64,000 nucleotides of DNA from Bacteroidales bacterium. Lineage in GTDB: Bacteria; Bacteroidota; Bacteroidia; Bacteroidales; JAADJA01. The first letter of the stretch is position 1; each line of letters opens with the position of its first letter. Shown here one piece after another: positions 8,101 to 17,291 of this stretch. The notes under the pieces were generated by a model. The model saw only the letters and a program-made list of their open reading frames with translations. It ran no database searches and was not told the DNA's origin. The stretch lies in the NCBI GenBank assembly GCA_020052415.1, contig JAGVPB010000091.1, positions 1 through 64,000 on the forward strand, read 5' to 3'. Both the position numbers and the translations under genes were made by a program.

Positions 8101-10775
8101 ACTTCTACACCGTCCAGAGAAACAGGATTACCTACATAATCAACTGCGGCCAATTGAACAGTATATGTTGAATCCGTTAAAAGCATATCATAATTATTCT
8201 TTGTTTCGGGCATCCTGATACCAATGAACTTTTTATAGGGAGCATAAGGAATTGTAAAAAAATCAGTACTGAAATCACCACCATCTTCAAAGGCTCTTAT
8301 CATAAAACCTGCCTTTAACATTCCAGGCACTTGTGTATAAGAACCGAGATCAGCTTTTACTTTTGCCTCGCCAAGGTTGTTAATGCGCTCATCAAAAATC
8401 AGTTGTTCCTCCGGATAAAACGACCTGGTATGGTCATCAAAACAATATCCTTTGTAATTCTTAAATTCAGTTGGAACCGAATTCAATGTAACTGTCACAT
8501 TAGCTTTCAGGTTTTTCGCAACGGCACCATGAAGCCACTTTATATTCAGGTTTCCCTGGAGGTTCTTGTTATCAGCAGAAATGACATCCACACCATAATC
8601 AAGTTTGATCTTTAACCTGTTGGGTTTTACGGTCTCGATTCTAAGGTTTTTCCTGAAATCGGTTCCTCCAACTCTGATATGGGCTGTCCAGATTCCGGTT
8701 GCTGCATCAGTTTCAGTTTTGGTTGTGAAATTATAAAATCCGTTCGTTCCCTTTGTTTTCATAAAAGTATTAACTACCTGCCCCAACGGATTTATCAATT
8801 CAAAATTCACCGGATGATTTTCGGGCAGCACATTATTTTTGTCTTCAAGAATAAAAGTGAGAAACAGGGTATCACCTGGTCTCCAAACGCCTCTCTCTCC
8901 ATATAAGAAACCCTTTATTCCTTTTTGGACCACATCTCCTGAAACGTCAAACATGCTTACCGACAAAGAGGATCCGTCATCAAGACGCAGATAACCTTTT
9001 TCATTTCCTTTATTTGCGATCAGTAGGAATGGCTTATCGGCAAGCTGAATATCTGCAAATCCTTCTGTATTTGTTGAGGTCCCTCCTATTTTCTGTTGCT
9101 GAAAATCATAAATTTCGAGTTTTACATTACTTAAAGATTCTGTCGTCCTGATGTCAGTAACTGCGACTTTCAGTATTTTTTCGTTGATTCCTTTTGCGAT
9201 GATCCCAAGATTCGATGCAAAGACATTTCGTTTTACCCATCTTGAACTGTTATAATATGAAATGTGGCAGGGATTATCCCGTTCCTGCCAGTCATACCCC
9301 GGTGGATAGTAGTAGTAGTAATCATAATAGTATTCCGAATAGTCGCCTTCATAACCCTCATCATAATATTCATCTTCAAAATCGCCGAGATTGTGATCTT
9401 TAGCAGTGGTACCTTCGCAATTAAATAATGAGTACTCCTTCTGAAATGACAACTGAACCCAATATATCGCACCCTGGTCATTTCCGACTATTTCGGTAAG
9501 GTCAATCGAATAGGCGTTCCATTTGCCGCCATCCATACCCGCATTGACATTTAACGGAACTTTTTTCTTTATGATCTGTTTCCCGACACGGTAGAGTTCC
9601 GACATTCCGTCAAGCTGGTTAACCTGCAGGAACTGGGTTATATTGTTTTCAAATATTTTAATTATTTTTAAATCAATAGCATTAAGATTTACCGCCTCAA
9701 ATGGGAAGATAAGGCCCTCAGAATTTGGGACGATCACGCCCTGCCCGATGAGTCTGACTTCAGGTTTAAGCTCTTCAAAAGAAACCTCCATGTTATAGGG
9801 ATTCTTCATTTTGTAGCCCATCACATTTTTTATTCCTGCTTCGATAAATACCGTTCTTGCTCCGGAAAGACGCACGGTGGGATAGGCTTTTACCAGGTTG
9901 GTTTCGATCTCAAATTTAAAATCCCCGCCTTTATCCAGTCTTATCATTCCATCAAGATTTTGGCCATCTTCAAGTGGATCTGAGAATTGAATAACCACCG
10001 ACTGGGCGGGTTGCTGAACAACGGTAATTTCCATGACCTTAAAATCACCCAGCGCCGGAACAGTCAACGTGTCAGAGCCTTTTAAATCAATATTCAATGC
10101 GTCTCCGTTCCATTCGAGAATCACTTTACTCTCCACTGTCTTTCTTGCAATACTGTCAATAATAAACGGGTATTTATTTGCCACACCTTCATATTCCCAG
10201 CTTATGGGTAATTCGCTTCCATCCTGTCTTGCCGTTAACAACTTTCGAACATCCTCCTCACTCATAAAATCGGCGGTCAGAAGGTAACCGTTGAGTTTAT
10301 TCTTTTCAAGGATTTTATAATTATAAGGATTAAAACCAAGCCGTGTTACCTGGAAAGATTGCTTAATGACGCTGAACTGAAAATTAAAATATTTCAGCGA
10401 TTCAGGAACATCGAAAAGTTTATAGAGGGTAAATTTAACGTCATAAATAGCCTCCGACTGCAAAGGCTCATCTGGCCGGAAGCTAAGCAAATGCTTATCT
10501 TCATAATAAACTTTTCCTTTTATTTTTGGAGTGAATTCAAACAAATCCATGTCCAAAACTTTTCCAGCTTCCATACCGGGAATGTTCAATTCCTGCAGGA
10601 GCTTAATCCTTATATCGGATTTTGAAGAGATCACACCTGTAGTAAATGCGCTGATATAGGTTCCGAACTCAGGATTAATTTCGGGAATTCTTTTAGTTTT
10701 ACCTGTATTGCACGAACTTACAAATACCAATACTGCCAGTGCAGTATAAATTACCGGATTGCTTTTCCTTTTCAT
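5187..10775 (-). CDS. Bacterial alpha-2-macroglobulin lipoprotein
   Basis: Very large (1862 residues) envelope lipoprotein; the signal peptide ends in a lipobox with acceptor C22 (FVSSC). The body reads as serial MG-type beta domains, then the A2M region around residues 1100-1350, then the thioester motif GCSEQ with C1404 and Q1407, followed by an alpha-helical TED-like barrel to about 1680 and a receptor-binding-like C-terminus. The intact CxEQ implies a reactive thioester that can covalently trap proteases, as in E. coli YfhM-type proteins. It sits upstream of pbpC, its usual partner. Odd feature: a tyrosine- and acid-rich insertion around residues 462-495 with thirteen Tyr, between MG domains. 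Function is inferred from family and context. Confidence 0.93.
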   Translation of the reverse strand: MKRKSNPVIYTALAVLVFVSSCNTGKTKRIPEINPEFGTYISAFTTGVISSKSDIRIKLLQELNIPGMEAGKVLDMDLFEFTPKIKGKVYYEDKHLLSFRPDEPLQSEAIYDVKFTLYKLFDVPESLKYFNFQFSVIKQSFQVTRLGFNPYNYKILEKNKLNGYLLTADFMSEEDVRKLLTARQDGSELPISWEYEGVANKYPFIIDSIARKTVESKVILEWNGDALNIDLKGSDTLTVPALGDFKVMEITVVQQPAQSVVIQFSDPLEDGQNLDGMIRLDKGGDFKFEIETNLVKAYPTVRLSGARTVFIEAGIKNVMGYKMKNPYNMEVSFEELKPEVRLIGQGVIVPNSEGLIFPFEAVNLNAIDLKIIKIFENNITQFLQVNQLDGMSELYRVGKQIIKKKVPLNVNAGMDGGKWNAYSIDLTEIVGNDQGAIYWVQLSFQKEYSLFNCEGTTAKDHNLGDFEDEYYDEGYEGDYSEYYYDYYYYYPPGYDWQERDNPCHISYYNSSRWVKRNVFASNLGIIAKGINEKILKVAVTDIRTTESLSNVKLEIYDFQQQKIGGTSTNTEGFADIQLADKPFLLIANKGNEKGYLRLDDGSSLSVSMFDVSGDVVQKGIKGFLYGERGVWRPGDTLFLTFILEDKNNVLPENHPVNFELINPLGQVVNTFMKTKGTNGFYNFTTKTETDAATGIWTAHIRVGGTDFRKNLRIETVKPNRLKIKLDYGVDVISADNKNLQGNLNIKWLHGAVAKNLKANVTVTLNSVPTEFKNYKGYCFDDHTRSFYPEEQLIFDERINNLGEAKVKADLGSYTQVPGMLKAGFMIRAFEDGGDFSTDFFTIPYAPYKKFIGIRMPETKNNYDMLLTDSTYTVQLAAVDYVGNPVSLDGVEVKLYKLRWRWWWDVSYENLGNYIGRNYEDLISTKIIDIKNGKGYYNFKIEYPDWGRFMIRIADPNGGHSATQVFYADWPSWVSRDNRKQPEGAKLLSFSADKETYKVGETATITIPTSGEGRALLSIETGSEVLDAYWIIPDKKEKETRASFRITEKMSPNIYIHVTYIQPHAQTANDLPVRLYGIVPVNVEDPSTILKPVISMNNELKPEMEFTVKVSEAQNKPMTYTLAVVDEGLLDLTRFKTPDPWSVFYAKEALGVKTWDLFDLILGAYGGKMEKLFAIGGDAGSLNKPNEKANRFKPVVMFLGPFELNGGSQTHTLIMPRYVGAVRTMVIAGNNGAYGFADKSVPVKNPLMILGTLPRVLAPAETVTLPVTVFAMDKNVKNVSIEVSSNSLLKIAGESVKQLQFNETGDQVINFQLQVAENLGVGKVTIVATSGNEKATYDIELDVRNPNPPVTDYIEKILQPGESWTTGYTPVGMAGTNEGTIEVSNIPPIDFGRRLKYLIGYPYGCSEQTTSAVFPQLFLQNVMEMDEKLKDYTSRNVKEGIQKLNLMMASNGGFKYWPDAITANDWVSSYAGHFLIEAESKGYSLPAGLKDKWIRYQQNAARSWKQSSEKYPGYYYHYHLTQAYRLYTLALASEPDLGSMNRLRELPGLTSMAKWHLASAYALAGQTEAAKELIANLSLSVGDYDLINMSYGSALRDKAIILETLVLMGEKEKAASLVLDISKKISSPAWYSTQTTAFCLMALAKFAGNENLVGKELIFDYNIQNKGKTTTRTQLPLSQIKLNIKGKEDGTVSLVNNGKSIIYARIILTGIPVAGQETFAENKLKMKVSYKTLKGADIQPDKIPQGTDFIAEVEITNPGLYGYYSDMALTQILPSGWEIINTRIADINSVHEISKPEYLDIRDDRVNTFFGIGSEKKIFTVVLNAAYIGRYYLPAVSCEAMYDNSINARIPGRWVEVVKTGNP

Positions 10776-10931
10776 ATTGTTAAAATTTGATGTGGGTAAA
10801 GGCTTCTTGTTTCATGACAGTAAAAATATAAAAGGTTCTGCAAAAAATACCTATTTCTGCAAGATTATTATGCAACCAATTTCAGGAAATTTTGAGGTCA
10901 GGGAAATTATAAGAAAAGTTCAGACCGGAAA

Positions 10932-12572
10932 TTATCGGGAATCATAAATCTTATGACCGCCGGACCAGGTTGACAACACCTGGATAAAAGGAACAGAATC
11001 AAGCTTAACCGACATTATATCTTTATCGAGAATGACAAAATCGGCAAATTTTCCTACCTCGATACTGCCTTTGATATTTTCTTCAAATGCAGATTTGGCC
11101 GCCCAGATGGTCATTCCGCGCAAAGCTTCTTCACGCGTCAGGGCATTTTCAATCTGAAATCCGCTTTCAGGTTTGCCATTAAGATCCATGCGTGCAACAG
11201 CAGCATAAAAGGTATTAAGAGGATTAATGCTCTCAACCGGAAAATCAGTCCCCAACGGAATCCATCCATTTTGATTGAGGAGCTTTTTATAAGCATAAGC
11301 CCCCTTTAGCCGGTCTGAACCAATCCTGTCTTCAGCCCAATACATATCGGAAGTGGCATGTGTCGGTTGAACCGAAGGTATGACCGAAAGCTCACCGAAC
11401 AATTTAAAATCTTCCGGATGTACAACCTGAGCGTGTTCGATACGCCACCTCAAATCGTTCTTACCCTTAAGAAACTTGGAATAAAGTTCCAAAACAAATC
11501 TATTTCCCGCATCTCCAATAGCGTGAGTATTTACCTGGAAACCATTTTCCAGCGCCAGCTCACATATCTTTTGATAATATTCCGGTTGAAACATAAACAG
11601 TCCGGTATTCTCCGGATGGTCCGAGTAAGGTTCCAGCATTTTTGCACCTCTTGAACCTAATGCACCGTCAGCATAAAGTTTAACCGAACGTACGGTTAAA
11701 TATCCGGTAGAATAAACTCCTTTTTTAAGATAAGAATTTATGCCTGACTCTGTTGGATTGACCATCGCATAAATACGCATATTCAATGAACCTTCCTGTT
11801 GCATTTTATCAATCAGATCTATGGTATCTTTTCCTAATCCGGCATCCTGTACGGAGGTTAAACCAACAGAAAAGCAATTTTTTTCCGCTTCCTGAAGAGC
11901 GCGCCGTTGCATACTCACCGTTGGTGCAGGAATAATTTTTGCAATAATTTCCAATGCGTTATCAATCAGCAATCCCGTTGGTTCGCCTTCTTCGAGTTGA
12001 ATTTCACCGCCATAGATTTTGGTTTGTGCAGTAATACCAGCCCTTTTCAGCGCTTCCGAATTTACAATTGCAGCATGGCCATCAATCCTTGTCAGAAAAA
12101 CCGGCTTATCAGGAAATGCAATGTCAAGTAACTCCTTTGTCGGAAATTCTTTTAAGTTCCAGTCATTCTGATCCCAGCCCCTGCCCTCAATCCATTCGGA
12201 AGGAAATTCTTCTATATGTCTTTGAACTCTTGTGATCACCTCTTCAAATGATAAAGTACCGGTAAGATCAGCTGATTTGATCTGATCCATTGCATAGCCG
12301 TAAAAATGGCAATGCGCATCTATAAAACCAGGATAAACAGGTTTTCTGTCAGCATCAACTATGATGTCGGATTCGTAATTATTCAGAATTAAGGAATCGG
12401 AACCAACTGCTTTAATTTTCCCATCTATGATAGCAAAAGCCTGACTGATATCAAAATTATCATTGACTGTATAGACTACTGCATTATGTACGATCAGGTC
12501 AACTTTTTCTTTTTGGTTACAAGCATTCATCATCAAAACAGAAATAAGTAAAATGAAAAGCGTTTTGTTCAT
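10932..12572 (-). CDS. Amidohydrolase family lipoprotein (YtcJ-like)
   Basis: A 546-residue member of the Amidohydro_3 group of metal-dependent TIM-barrel hydrolases. A lipoprotein signal peptide ends at C18 (MMNAC), so the enzyme is probably tethered in the envelope. The metal-binding H-x-H is H87/H89 in DAHCH; further conserved pieces are a GWDQN segment, HAIGDAGN, a RIEHAQ segment and the C-terminal GTDFPVE. The N-terminal and C-terminal ends form the small beta-sandwich typical of the superfamily (IDGKIKAVG; GKFADFVILD). The substrate is unknown; relatives act on formamides or other N-acyl compounds. It is monocistronic, 156 nt upstream of the macroglobulin gene on the same strand. Confidence 0.88.
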   Translation of the reverse strand: MNKTLFILLISVLMMNACNQKEKVDLIVHNAVVYTVNDNFDISQAFAIIDGKIKAVGSDSLILNNYESDIIVDADRKPVYPGFIDAHCHFYGYAMDQIKSADLTGTLSFEEVITRVQRHIEEFPSEWIEGRGWDQNDWNLKEFPTKELLDIAFPDKPVFLTRIDGHAAIVNSEALKRAGITAQTKIYGGEIQLEEGEPTGLLIDNALEIIAKIIPAPTVSMQRRALQEAEKNCFSVGLTSVQDAGLGKDTIDLIDKMQQEGSLNMRIYAMVNPTESGINSYLKKGVYSTGYLTVRSVKLYADGALGSRGAKMLEPYSDHPENTGLFMFQPEYYQKICELALENGFQVNTHAIGDAGNRFVLELYSKFLKGKNDLRWRIEHAQVVHPEDFKLFGELSVIPSVQPTHATSDMYWAEDRIGSDRLKGAYAYKKLLNQNGWIPLGTDFPVESINPLNTFYAAVARMDLNGKPESGFQIENALTREEALRGMTIWAAKSAFEENIKGSIEVGKFADFVILDKDIMSVKLDSVPFIQVLSTWSGGHKIYDSR

Positions 12573-12630
12573 TATCCAAGGATTTAGGCAAAAATAAGTA
12601 TTATTTAGTAATTTTGCCGGCCTGTATCAG

Positions 12631-12987
12631 TAGCCTGTCCTATCGCTTTTTTTCGCCACAAGCGGAGAGAGGAGGAAAGTCGGGACAACACAGGGCGCCG
12701 TACTTCCTAACGGGAAGGTTCCGTCAACTGACGGAAACAGAGAGTGCCACAGAAAATAACCGTCCCGCCGTCGGCGGGATAAGGGTGAAAATGTGAGGTA
12801 AGAGCTCACGTCGCGGTATGGCGACATACCGGGAGGGTAAACCTTACGGGTTGAAAGGCCAAATATACCAGGGCTTGAGGGCTGCCCGCCCGATCCTGAG
12901 GGGTTGGCCGTTAGAATCCCGCAGTGATGCGGGAACCAGAGAAATGATAGGACACGACAGAATCCCGCTTACAGGGCTGCTGGTACT
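12631..12987 (+). ncRNA. rnpB: RNase P RNA (bacterial type A)
   Basis: Catalytic RNA that matures tRNA 5' ends. Signature segments are GGAGGAAAGTCGGGACA near 12668, GTGCCACAGAAAATAACCG near 12743, GGTGAAAATGTGAGGTAAGAG near 12783, GGTAAACC near 12834, and the 3' ACGACAGAATCCCGCTTACAG near 12956. The terminal helices can be drawn: CCTATC (5') with GATAGG (3'), and AGCCTG near 12633 with CAGGGCT near 12973. A T-run at 12987-12996 ends the gene. Short ORFs overlapping it are not genes. A -7-like TAATTTTG (12610-12617) lies just upstream. Confidence 0.95.
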
Positions 12988-13037
12988 TTTTTTTTTAAGA
13001 AAATTCACAACCGTTCGGATAGAATATCAGGCGCTGG

Positions 13038-13122
13038 CTTCTGGTTGCTGGTTACTTGTAAAAATAAAAAACAGAATAGAAGGAAATATTCACCAGCAAC
13101 AAGTAACCAGTAACAAGTAACC
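13038..13122. repeat. Short CTGGTTGCTGGTTACTTGT inverted repeat
   Basis: CTGGTTGCTGGTTACTTGT at about 13040-13058 is repeated in inverted orientation near 13091-13121 (CAGCAACAAGTAACCAGTAACAAGTAACC). The same CTGGTTGCTGG word recurs near 63507. It appears to be a low-complexity dispersed repeat with no coding content. Confidence 0.6.
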
Positions 13123-13153
13123 AAAAAGTTTTGAAATTTCAGTTTAAAGAACC

Positions 13154-15604
13154 TTATTCTATGTTTACCGGATTCTTCACCTTTTCCTTCAACAGTGCAT
13201 AATCCACTACTTCTATCATCTGATCTACATAATGGAAGGTAAGGCCTTCGCGGTATTTTTCTTTGATATCAATAATGTCCTTTTTATTTTCAACAGATAA
13301 AACAATGTCCGTGATCTTTGCCCGTTTGGCAGCCAGAATTTTTTCCTTAATACCTCCTACCGGCAATACTTTCCCTCTCAAGGTAATTTCTCCGGTCATA
13401 GCCACTTTTGCCCTGACCTTTCTCTGCGTAAAAGCCGAAGCCAGAGTAGTGAACATTGTGATTCCGGCAGACGGGCCATCCTTTGGTGTAGCTCCTTCAG
13501 GAACATGGATGTGTACATTCCATTTCTGAAATACATCAGGATCAAGTTCGAGAAATCCAGCATGTGATTTGAGATACTCAAGGGCAATGGTGGCCGATTC
13601 TTTCATCACATCTCCAAGATTACCGGTTAAGGTAAGAGTTCCTTTGCCTTTGCTGAGGCTTGCCTCAACAAATAATATTTCACCTCCGACAGCCGTCCAT
13701 GCCAGTCCTGTAACTACTCCCGCAACAAGATTCGATAATCCCTTTTCTTTTTGAAAACGCGGAGGCCCAAGTATCTTCAACAGATCAGCATTGGAGATTT
13801 TTCGCTCATAGTCAATATTTTCAACGATGTTGATGACCTTCTTCCTGATGATTGTAGCAATATTTTTTTCAAGTGTTCTGACACCTGCCTCCCGTGTGTA
13901 ATCATCAATTATTTTTTCAATAATACCATTTACGAACAACAACTGATTCTTTTTTACACCGTGTTCTTTAAGCTGTTTCAGGATGAGATGCCGTCTGGCA
14001 ATCTCTACTTTTTCTTCGAGAAGGTAACCGCTGATATCAATCACTTCCATCCTGTCAATCAGCGCCGGATGGATCGTACTCAATGTATTTGCAGTGGCGA
14101 TAAACATCACCTTCGAAAGATCGTATTCTACCTCAAGATAATTATCATGAAAGCTGATGTTTTGTTCCGGATCGAGTATTTCGAGTAATGCGGCTTGCGG
14201 ATCTCCGCTAACATTGGCACCAAGCACCTTATCTACTTCATCCAAAACAAAAACAGGATTCGATGACTTAACTTTTTTCAGATTCTGAATGATCCTTCCC
14301 GGCATGGCGCCGATATAAGTTTTGCGATGGCCGCGCAGTTCTGCCTCATCCCTTACCCCACCAAGCGACATCCGGATGTACTTTCGGTCGAGGGCACGGG
14401 CAATGGATTTTCCAAGCGAAGTTTTTCCAACTCCTGGAGGACCTACAAGGCAAAGGATCGGAGCCTTTAAATCGTTTTTGAGTTTGATCACTGCCAAATG
14501 CTCAACGATCCTTTCTTTAACCTTTTCAAGACCGTAATGATCCTCATCCAGGATTTTCTTAGCCCTTTTTAAATCAAAGTTATCCTTTGAATACTCGTTC
14601 CATGGCAGATCAACATATAATTCAAGATAGTTTAATTGCACAGAATAGTCCGCAGCCTGAGTATTCATACGCTGCAATTTACTCAGCTCCTTCTCGAATA
14701 TCTCGTGAACTTCCTTTAACCATTTCTTTTTTGAAGCCTTTTCGCGCAATTCGTTGATGTCCTGCGTACCCGGGGCATCGCCCAACTCTTCCTGAATGGT
14801 CTTTATCTGCTGATGCAGAAAATAATCCCTTTGTTGCTTATCCAGGTCAACTTTTACTTTGTTTTGAATCTGGTTTTTCAATTCAAGCATTTGAAGCTCC
14901 TTTGTCAGTGAAAAAAGAACTTTTTGTGCGCGCTCGTGAAAATCTGATATTTCAAGTAGTTTTTGTTTTTCAGCAATATCTGTGTTCAGATTGGACGAAA
15001 CAAAATTTACCAGGAAAACCGGACTTTCAATGTTTTTTATTGCAAATGCAGCATCAGAAGGTATATTAGGAGATTGACGTATGATTTGTATCGAAAGATC
15101 CTTTAATGAAGATATCAATGCTTTAAATTCCTTATCCCTGACAAGATTTTCAACTTTATCATATTCCTGAACCCGTGCTTTAAAGTAGGGTTCGGACTGA
15201 ACCATTTCAAGAAGCTGAAATCTTTTTTTTCCCTGTATAATTACAGTAGTGTTGCCGTCAGGCATCTGCAAAATTTTAATAATATTGGCTACTGAGCCTA
15301 TGGTATTCAAATCTGCTGGTTCAGGTTCTTCTATTTCCGCATCTATCTGGGCAACCACACCAATGAGTTTTTTATCCTTGTAAGCCTCTTTTACAAGCTT
15401 GATGGATTTATCCCGTCCGACAGTTATAGGAATAACTACTCCCGGAAAAAGTACTGTGTTTCTTAACGGCAGAATAGGCAATACCTCAGGAATTTTTTCA
15501 GCTTTGATCAGCTCTTCATCCTCAGAAGATAATAACGGAATGAATTCGGTATCGGTGTCGAGCATTTCGGAAATAAGGAATAAATTGTTTTCGCTCACTT
15601 TCAT
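13154..15604 (-). CDS. lon: ATP-dependent protease Lon
   Basis: Cytoplasmic AAA+ serine protease, 816 residues, that degrades misfolded and regulatory proteins. The LonN substrate-binding domain covers about 40-245, a coiled coil about 245-330, and the AAA+ module has Walker A GPPGVGKT at 388-395 and Walker B VFVLDEVDK. The protease domain carries the Ser-Lys dyad S712 (DGPSAG) and K753 (GGIKEK). Length is normal for bacterial LonA. It begins one base after the stop of the nucleotidyltransferase gene (TAA-T-ATG), so translation of the two is probably coupled. No heat-shock promoter was recognised. Confidence 0.97.
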   Translation of the reverse strand: MKVSENNLFLISEMLDTDTEFIPLLSSEDEELIKAEKIPEVLPILPLRNTVLFPGVVIPITVGRDKSIKLVKEAYKDKKLIGVVAQIDAEIEEPEPADLNTIGSVANIIKILQMPDGNTTVIIQGKKRFQLLEMVQSEPYFKARVQEYDKVENLVRDKEFKALISSLKDLSIQIIRQSPNIPSDAAFAIKNIESPVFLVNFVSSNLNTDIAEKQKLLEISDFHERAQKVLFSLTKELQMLELKNQIQNKVKVDLDKQQRDYFLHQQIKTIQEELGDAPGTQDINELREKASKKKWLKEVHEIFEKELSKLQRMNTQAADYSVQLNYLELYVDLPWNEYSKDNFDLKRAKKILDEDHYGLEKVKERIVEHLAVIKLKNDLKAPILCLVGPPGVGKTSLGKSIARALDRKYIRMSLGGVRDEAELRGHRKTYIGAMPGRIIQNLKKVKSSNPVFVLDEVDKVLGANVSGDPQAALLEILDPEQNISFHDNYLEVEYDLSKVMFIATANTLSTIHPALIDRMEVIDISGYLLEEKVEIARRHLILKQLKEHGVKKNQLLFVNGIIEKIIDDYTREAGVRTLEKNIATIIRKKVINIVENIDYERKISNADLLKILGPPRFQKEKGLSNLVAGVVTGLAWTAVGGEILFVEASLSKGKGTLTLTGNLGDVMKESATIALEYLKSHAGFLELDPDVFQKWNVHIHVPEGATPKDGPSAGITMFTTLASAFTQRKVRAKVAMTGEITLRGKVLPVGGIKEKILAAKRAKITDIVLSVENKKDIIDIKEKYREGLTFHYVDQMIEVVDYALLKEKVKNPVNIE

Positions 15605-15605
15605 A

Positions 15606-16796
15606 TTAGAGATTTCTGTTAACGGCGGTTAAATAAAACAAATTATTCAAAATTTCTTTTTCTTTTTCATCAAAAACTTTATTTCTGCGTGCATAAACTT
15701 TTTCTGCTACCTCAGTTGCCTTTTTAATATCATATATTTTAAATCCCTGAGTATTACCACCCCATGAGAAGGATGGTATAAACTGTCGTTGAAAACCGGA
15801 TCCGAAAACATTAACGTTCACACCTACCACAGTTCCTGTATTAAACATAGTGTTTATGCCTGTTTTGGAATGGTCGCCCATAATCAATCCGCAGAATTTT
15901 AATCCGGTTTCGATAAAAGTTTTCTGTGGATAGTTCCACAATTTAACTTCGTCATAAGAATTTTTCAGGTTTGAATTATTGGTATCTGCCCCAAGATTGC
16001 ACCATTCAGCTATAACCGAGTGTCCTAAAAAACCGTCGTGAGCTTTATTGCTGTAGCCAAAAATAACCGAATTATTGATTTCTCCCCCGACCTTTGAATA
16101 AGGGCCAATCGTGGTGGGACCATAAATCTTTGCTCCCATTTTCACAATTGCATGATCACAGAGAGCAAATGGGCCTCGGATAATTGCACCTTCCATTATT
16201 TCAGCATCTTTTCCAATATAAATCGGCCCGGTGGAGGCGTTCAATATTGCAAACTCAACTTTGGCTCCTTTTTCTACAAAAATATTTTCCCCGCCCAAAA
16301 TTCTGTTTGTCGAACTCAGCTTTTCACTCTTTCTTTTCTTTGTAAGAAGTTCAAAATCCTTAATCAGTGCCTCGCCATTCTTACTGAATATTTCCCATGT
16401 TTCGTTTATTTTCATGGGTTCATGCGACATTTCAATTTCTTCAATTCCTGAAATATCCATCTCTCCTGATTCATCCAGATCTTGAGCTCCCAGGTGCAGG
16501 GCAATAATTGTTTCTTTAGTGACCAGAGCCTGGTTAGTTTTTAATTTTTTAATTTCACTAACCAGGCGGGTGCCCGGGCAAACAGAGCCGTTGATAAGTA
16601 TATTTTCATCATTCTTCACGATTGGAAACTTAGGGCTTAAATATGCTTCCGTCAATGACGATGTCTTTGATTTCAGATAAGTTTCCCATTTTTCTCTGAT
16701 GGTAAGGATACCGATACGGATATCGGCGATGGGTCTCATAAATGTCAGCGGAAGCAAATTATTTCTTCCCTGATCATCAAACATGATGTAGTTCAT
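15606..16796 (-). CDS. GlmU-like sugar nucleotidyltransferase / left-handed beta-helix protein
   Basis: A 396-residue protein with an N-terminal region of the NTP_transf_4 type (FDDQGRNNLLPLTFMRP) followed by hexapeptide repeats of a left-handed beta helix (about 190-350; for example GAIIRGPFALCDHAIV and GAKIYGPTTIG). Bacteroidota relatives are annotated as putative sugar nucleotidyltransferases or N-acetylglucosamine-1-phosphate uridyltransferase-like proteins. The classical GxGTRMxP loop of GlmU is not present, so the exact nucleotide chemistry is uncertain. It is joined to lon with a one-base gap; the association is positional only. Confidence 0.75.
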   Translation of the reverse strand: MNYIMFDDQGRNNLLPLTFMRPIADIRIGILTIREKWETYLKSKTSSLTEAYLSPKFPIVKNDENILINGSVCPGTRLVSEIKKLKTNQALVTKETIIALHLGAQDLDESGEMDISGIEEIEMSHEPMKINETWEIFSKNGEALIKDFELLTKKRKSEKLSSTNRILGGENIFVEKGAKVEFAILNASTGPIYIGKDAEIMEGAIIRGPFALCDHAIVKMGAKIYGPTTIGPYSKVGGEINNSVIFGYSNKAHDGFLGHSVIAEWCNLGADTNNSNLKNSYDEVKLWNYPQKTFIETGLKFCGLIMGDHSKTGINTMFNTGTVVGVNVNVFGSGFQRQFIPSFSWGGNTQGFKIYDIKKATEVAEKVYARRNKVFDEKEKEILNNLFYLTAVNRNL

Positions 16797-16883
16797 ATAA
16801 TAGTTTTGGTATTTTTAAAACAGATCATTATGTGTCATTTAATCATATTACAAATTTAGATAAAAATTGTAATCCACTAATAT

Positions 16884-16919
16884 TAAAACAAAAAAAGCCC
16901 TTATTCAGCAATAAGGGCC
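16884..16919 (-). terminator. Intrinsic terminator after rpmE
   Basis: On the minus strand GCCCTTATT (16918-16910) pairs with AATAAGGGC (16905-16897), followed by a run of seven T residues. It lies 22 nt past the rpmE stop codon. Confidence 0.8.
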
Positions 16920-16940
16920 TGTAATAAAGCTCATTTCGGA

Positions 16941-17216
16941 TTAAGACTGGTTGCCGGCCTTTTTGTCAAAATGCTTCTGGTACCTGTTCTTGAACTTATC
17001 AACACGCCCTGCTGTATCAACCAGTTTCATTTTACCTGTAAAGAACGGATGTGAAGTATGTGATATTTCCAGCTTGATGAGCGGATATTCGTTGCCATCT
17101 TCCCATACGATTTTTTCTTTTGATTTTGCCGTTGATTTTGTGATGAATGTATAATCATTCGACATATCTTTAAAAACCACGAACCTGTAATCCTTCGGAT
17201 GAATATCTTTTTTCAT
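16941..17216 (-). CDS. rpmE: 50S ribosomal protein L31 type B
   Basis: A 91-residue ribosomal protein starting [11 protein letters not shown], with the family's [11 protein letters not shown] segment. The CxxC zinc-binding pair of type A L31 is absent, and an insertion after the N-terminal strand marks the zinc-independent type B form common in Bacteroidota. It is monocistronic, followed by a strong terminator. A comparable L31B gene is often Zur-regulated when a zinc-binding paralogue exists elsewhere; no such site was seen here. Confidence 0.95.
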   Translation of the reverse strand: MKKDIHPKDYRFVVFKDMSNDYTFITKSTAKSKEKIVWEDGNEYPLIKLEISHTSHPFFTGKMKLVDTAGRVDKFKNRYQKHFDKKAGNQS

Positions 17217-17291
17217 TATATTTTCCTTTTATTTTCGGGCTGCAAAAGTATAGTTTATCCTCTAAAAAAAAAAATATTTCTTTGAAAAATT

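Noticed and set aside
12614-12827. Overlapping short frames on both strands at rnpB
   Set aside because: They lie on the conserved core of RNase P RNA and are by-products of it.
13751-14188. 145-codon frame antisense to lon
   Set aside because: It mirrors the AAA+ region of lon, whose motifs are intact on the other strand.
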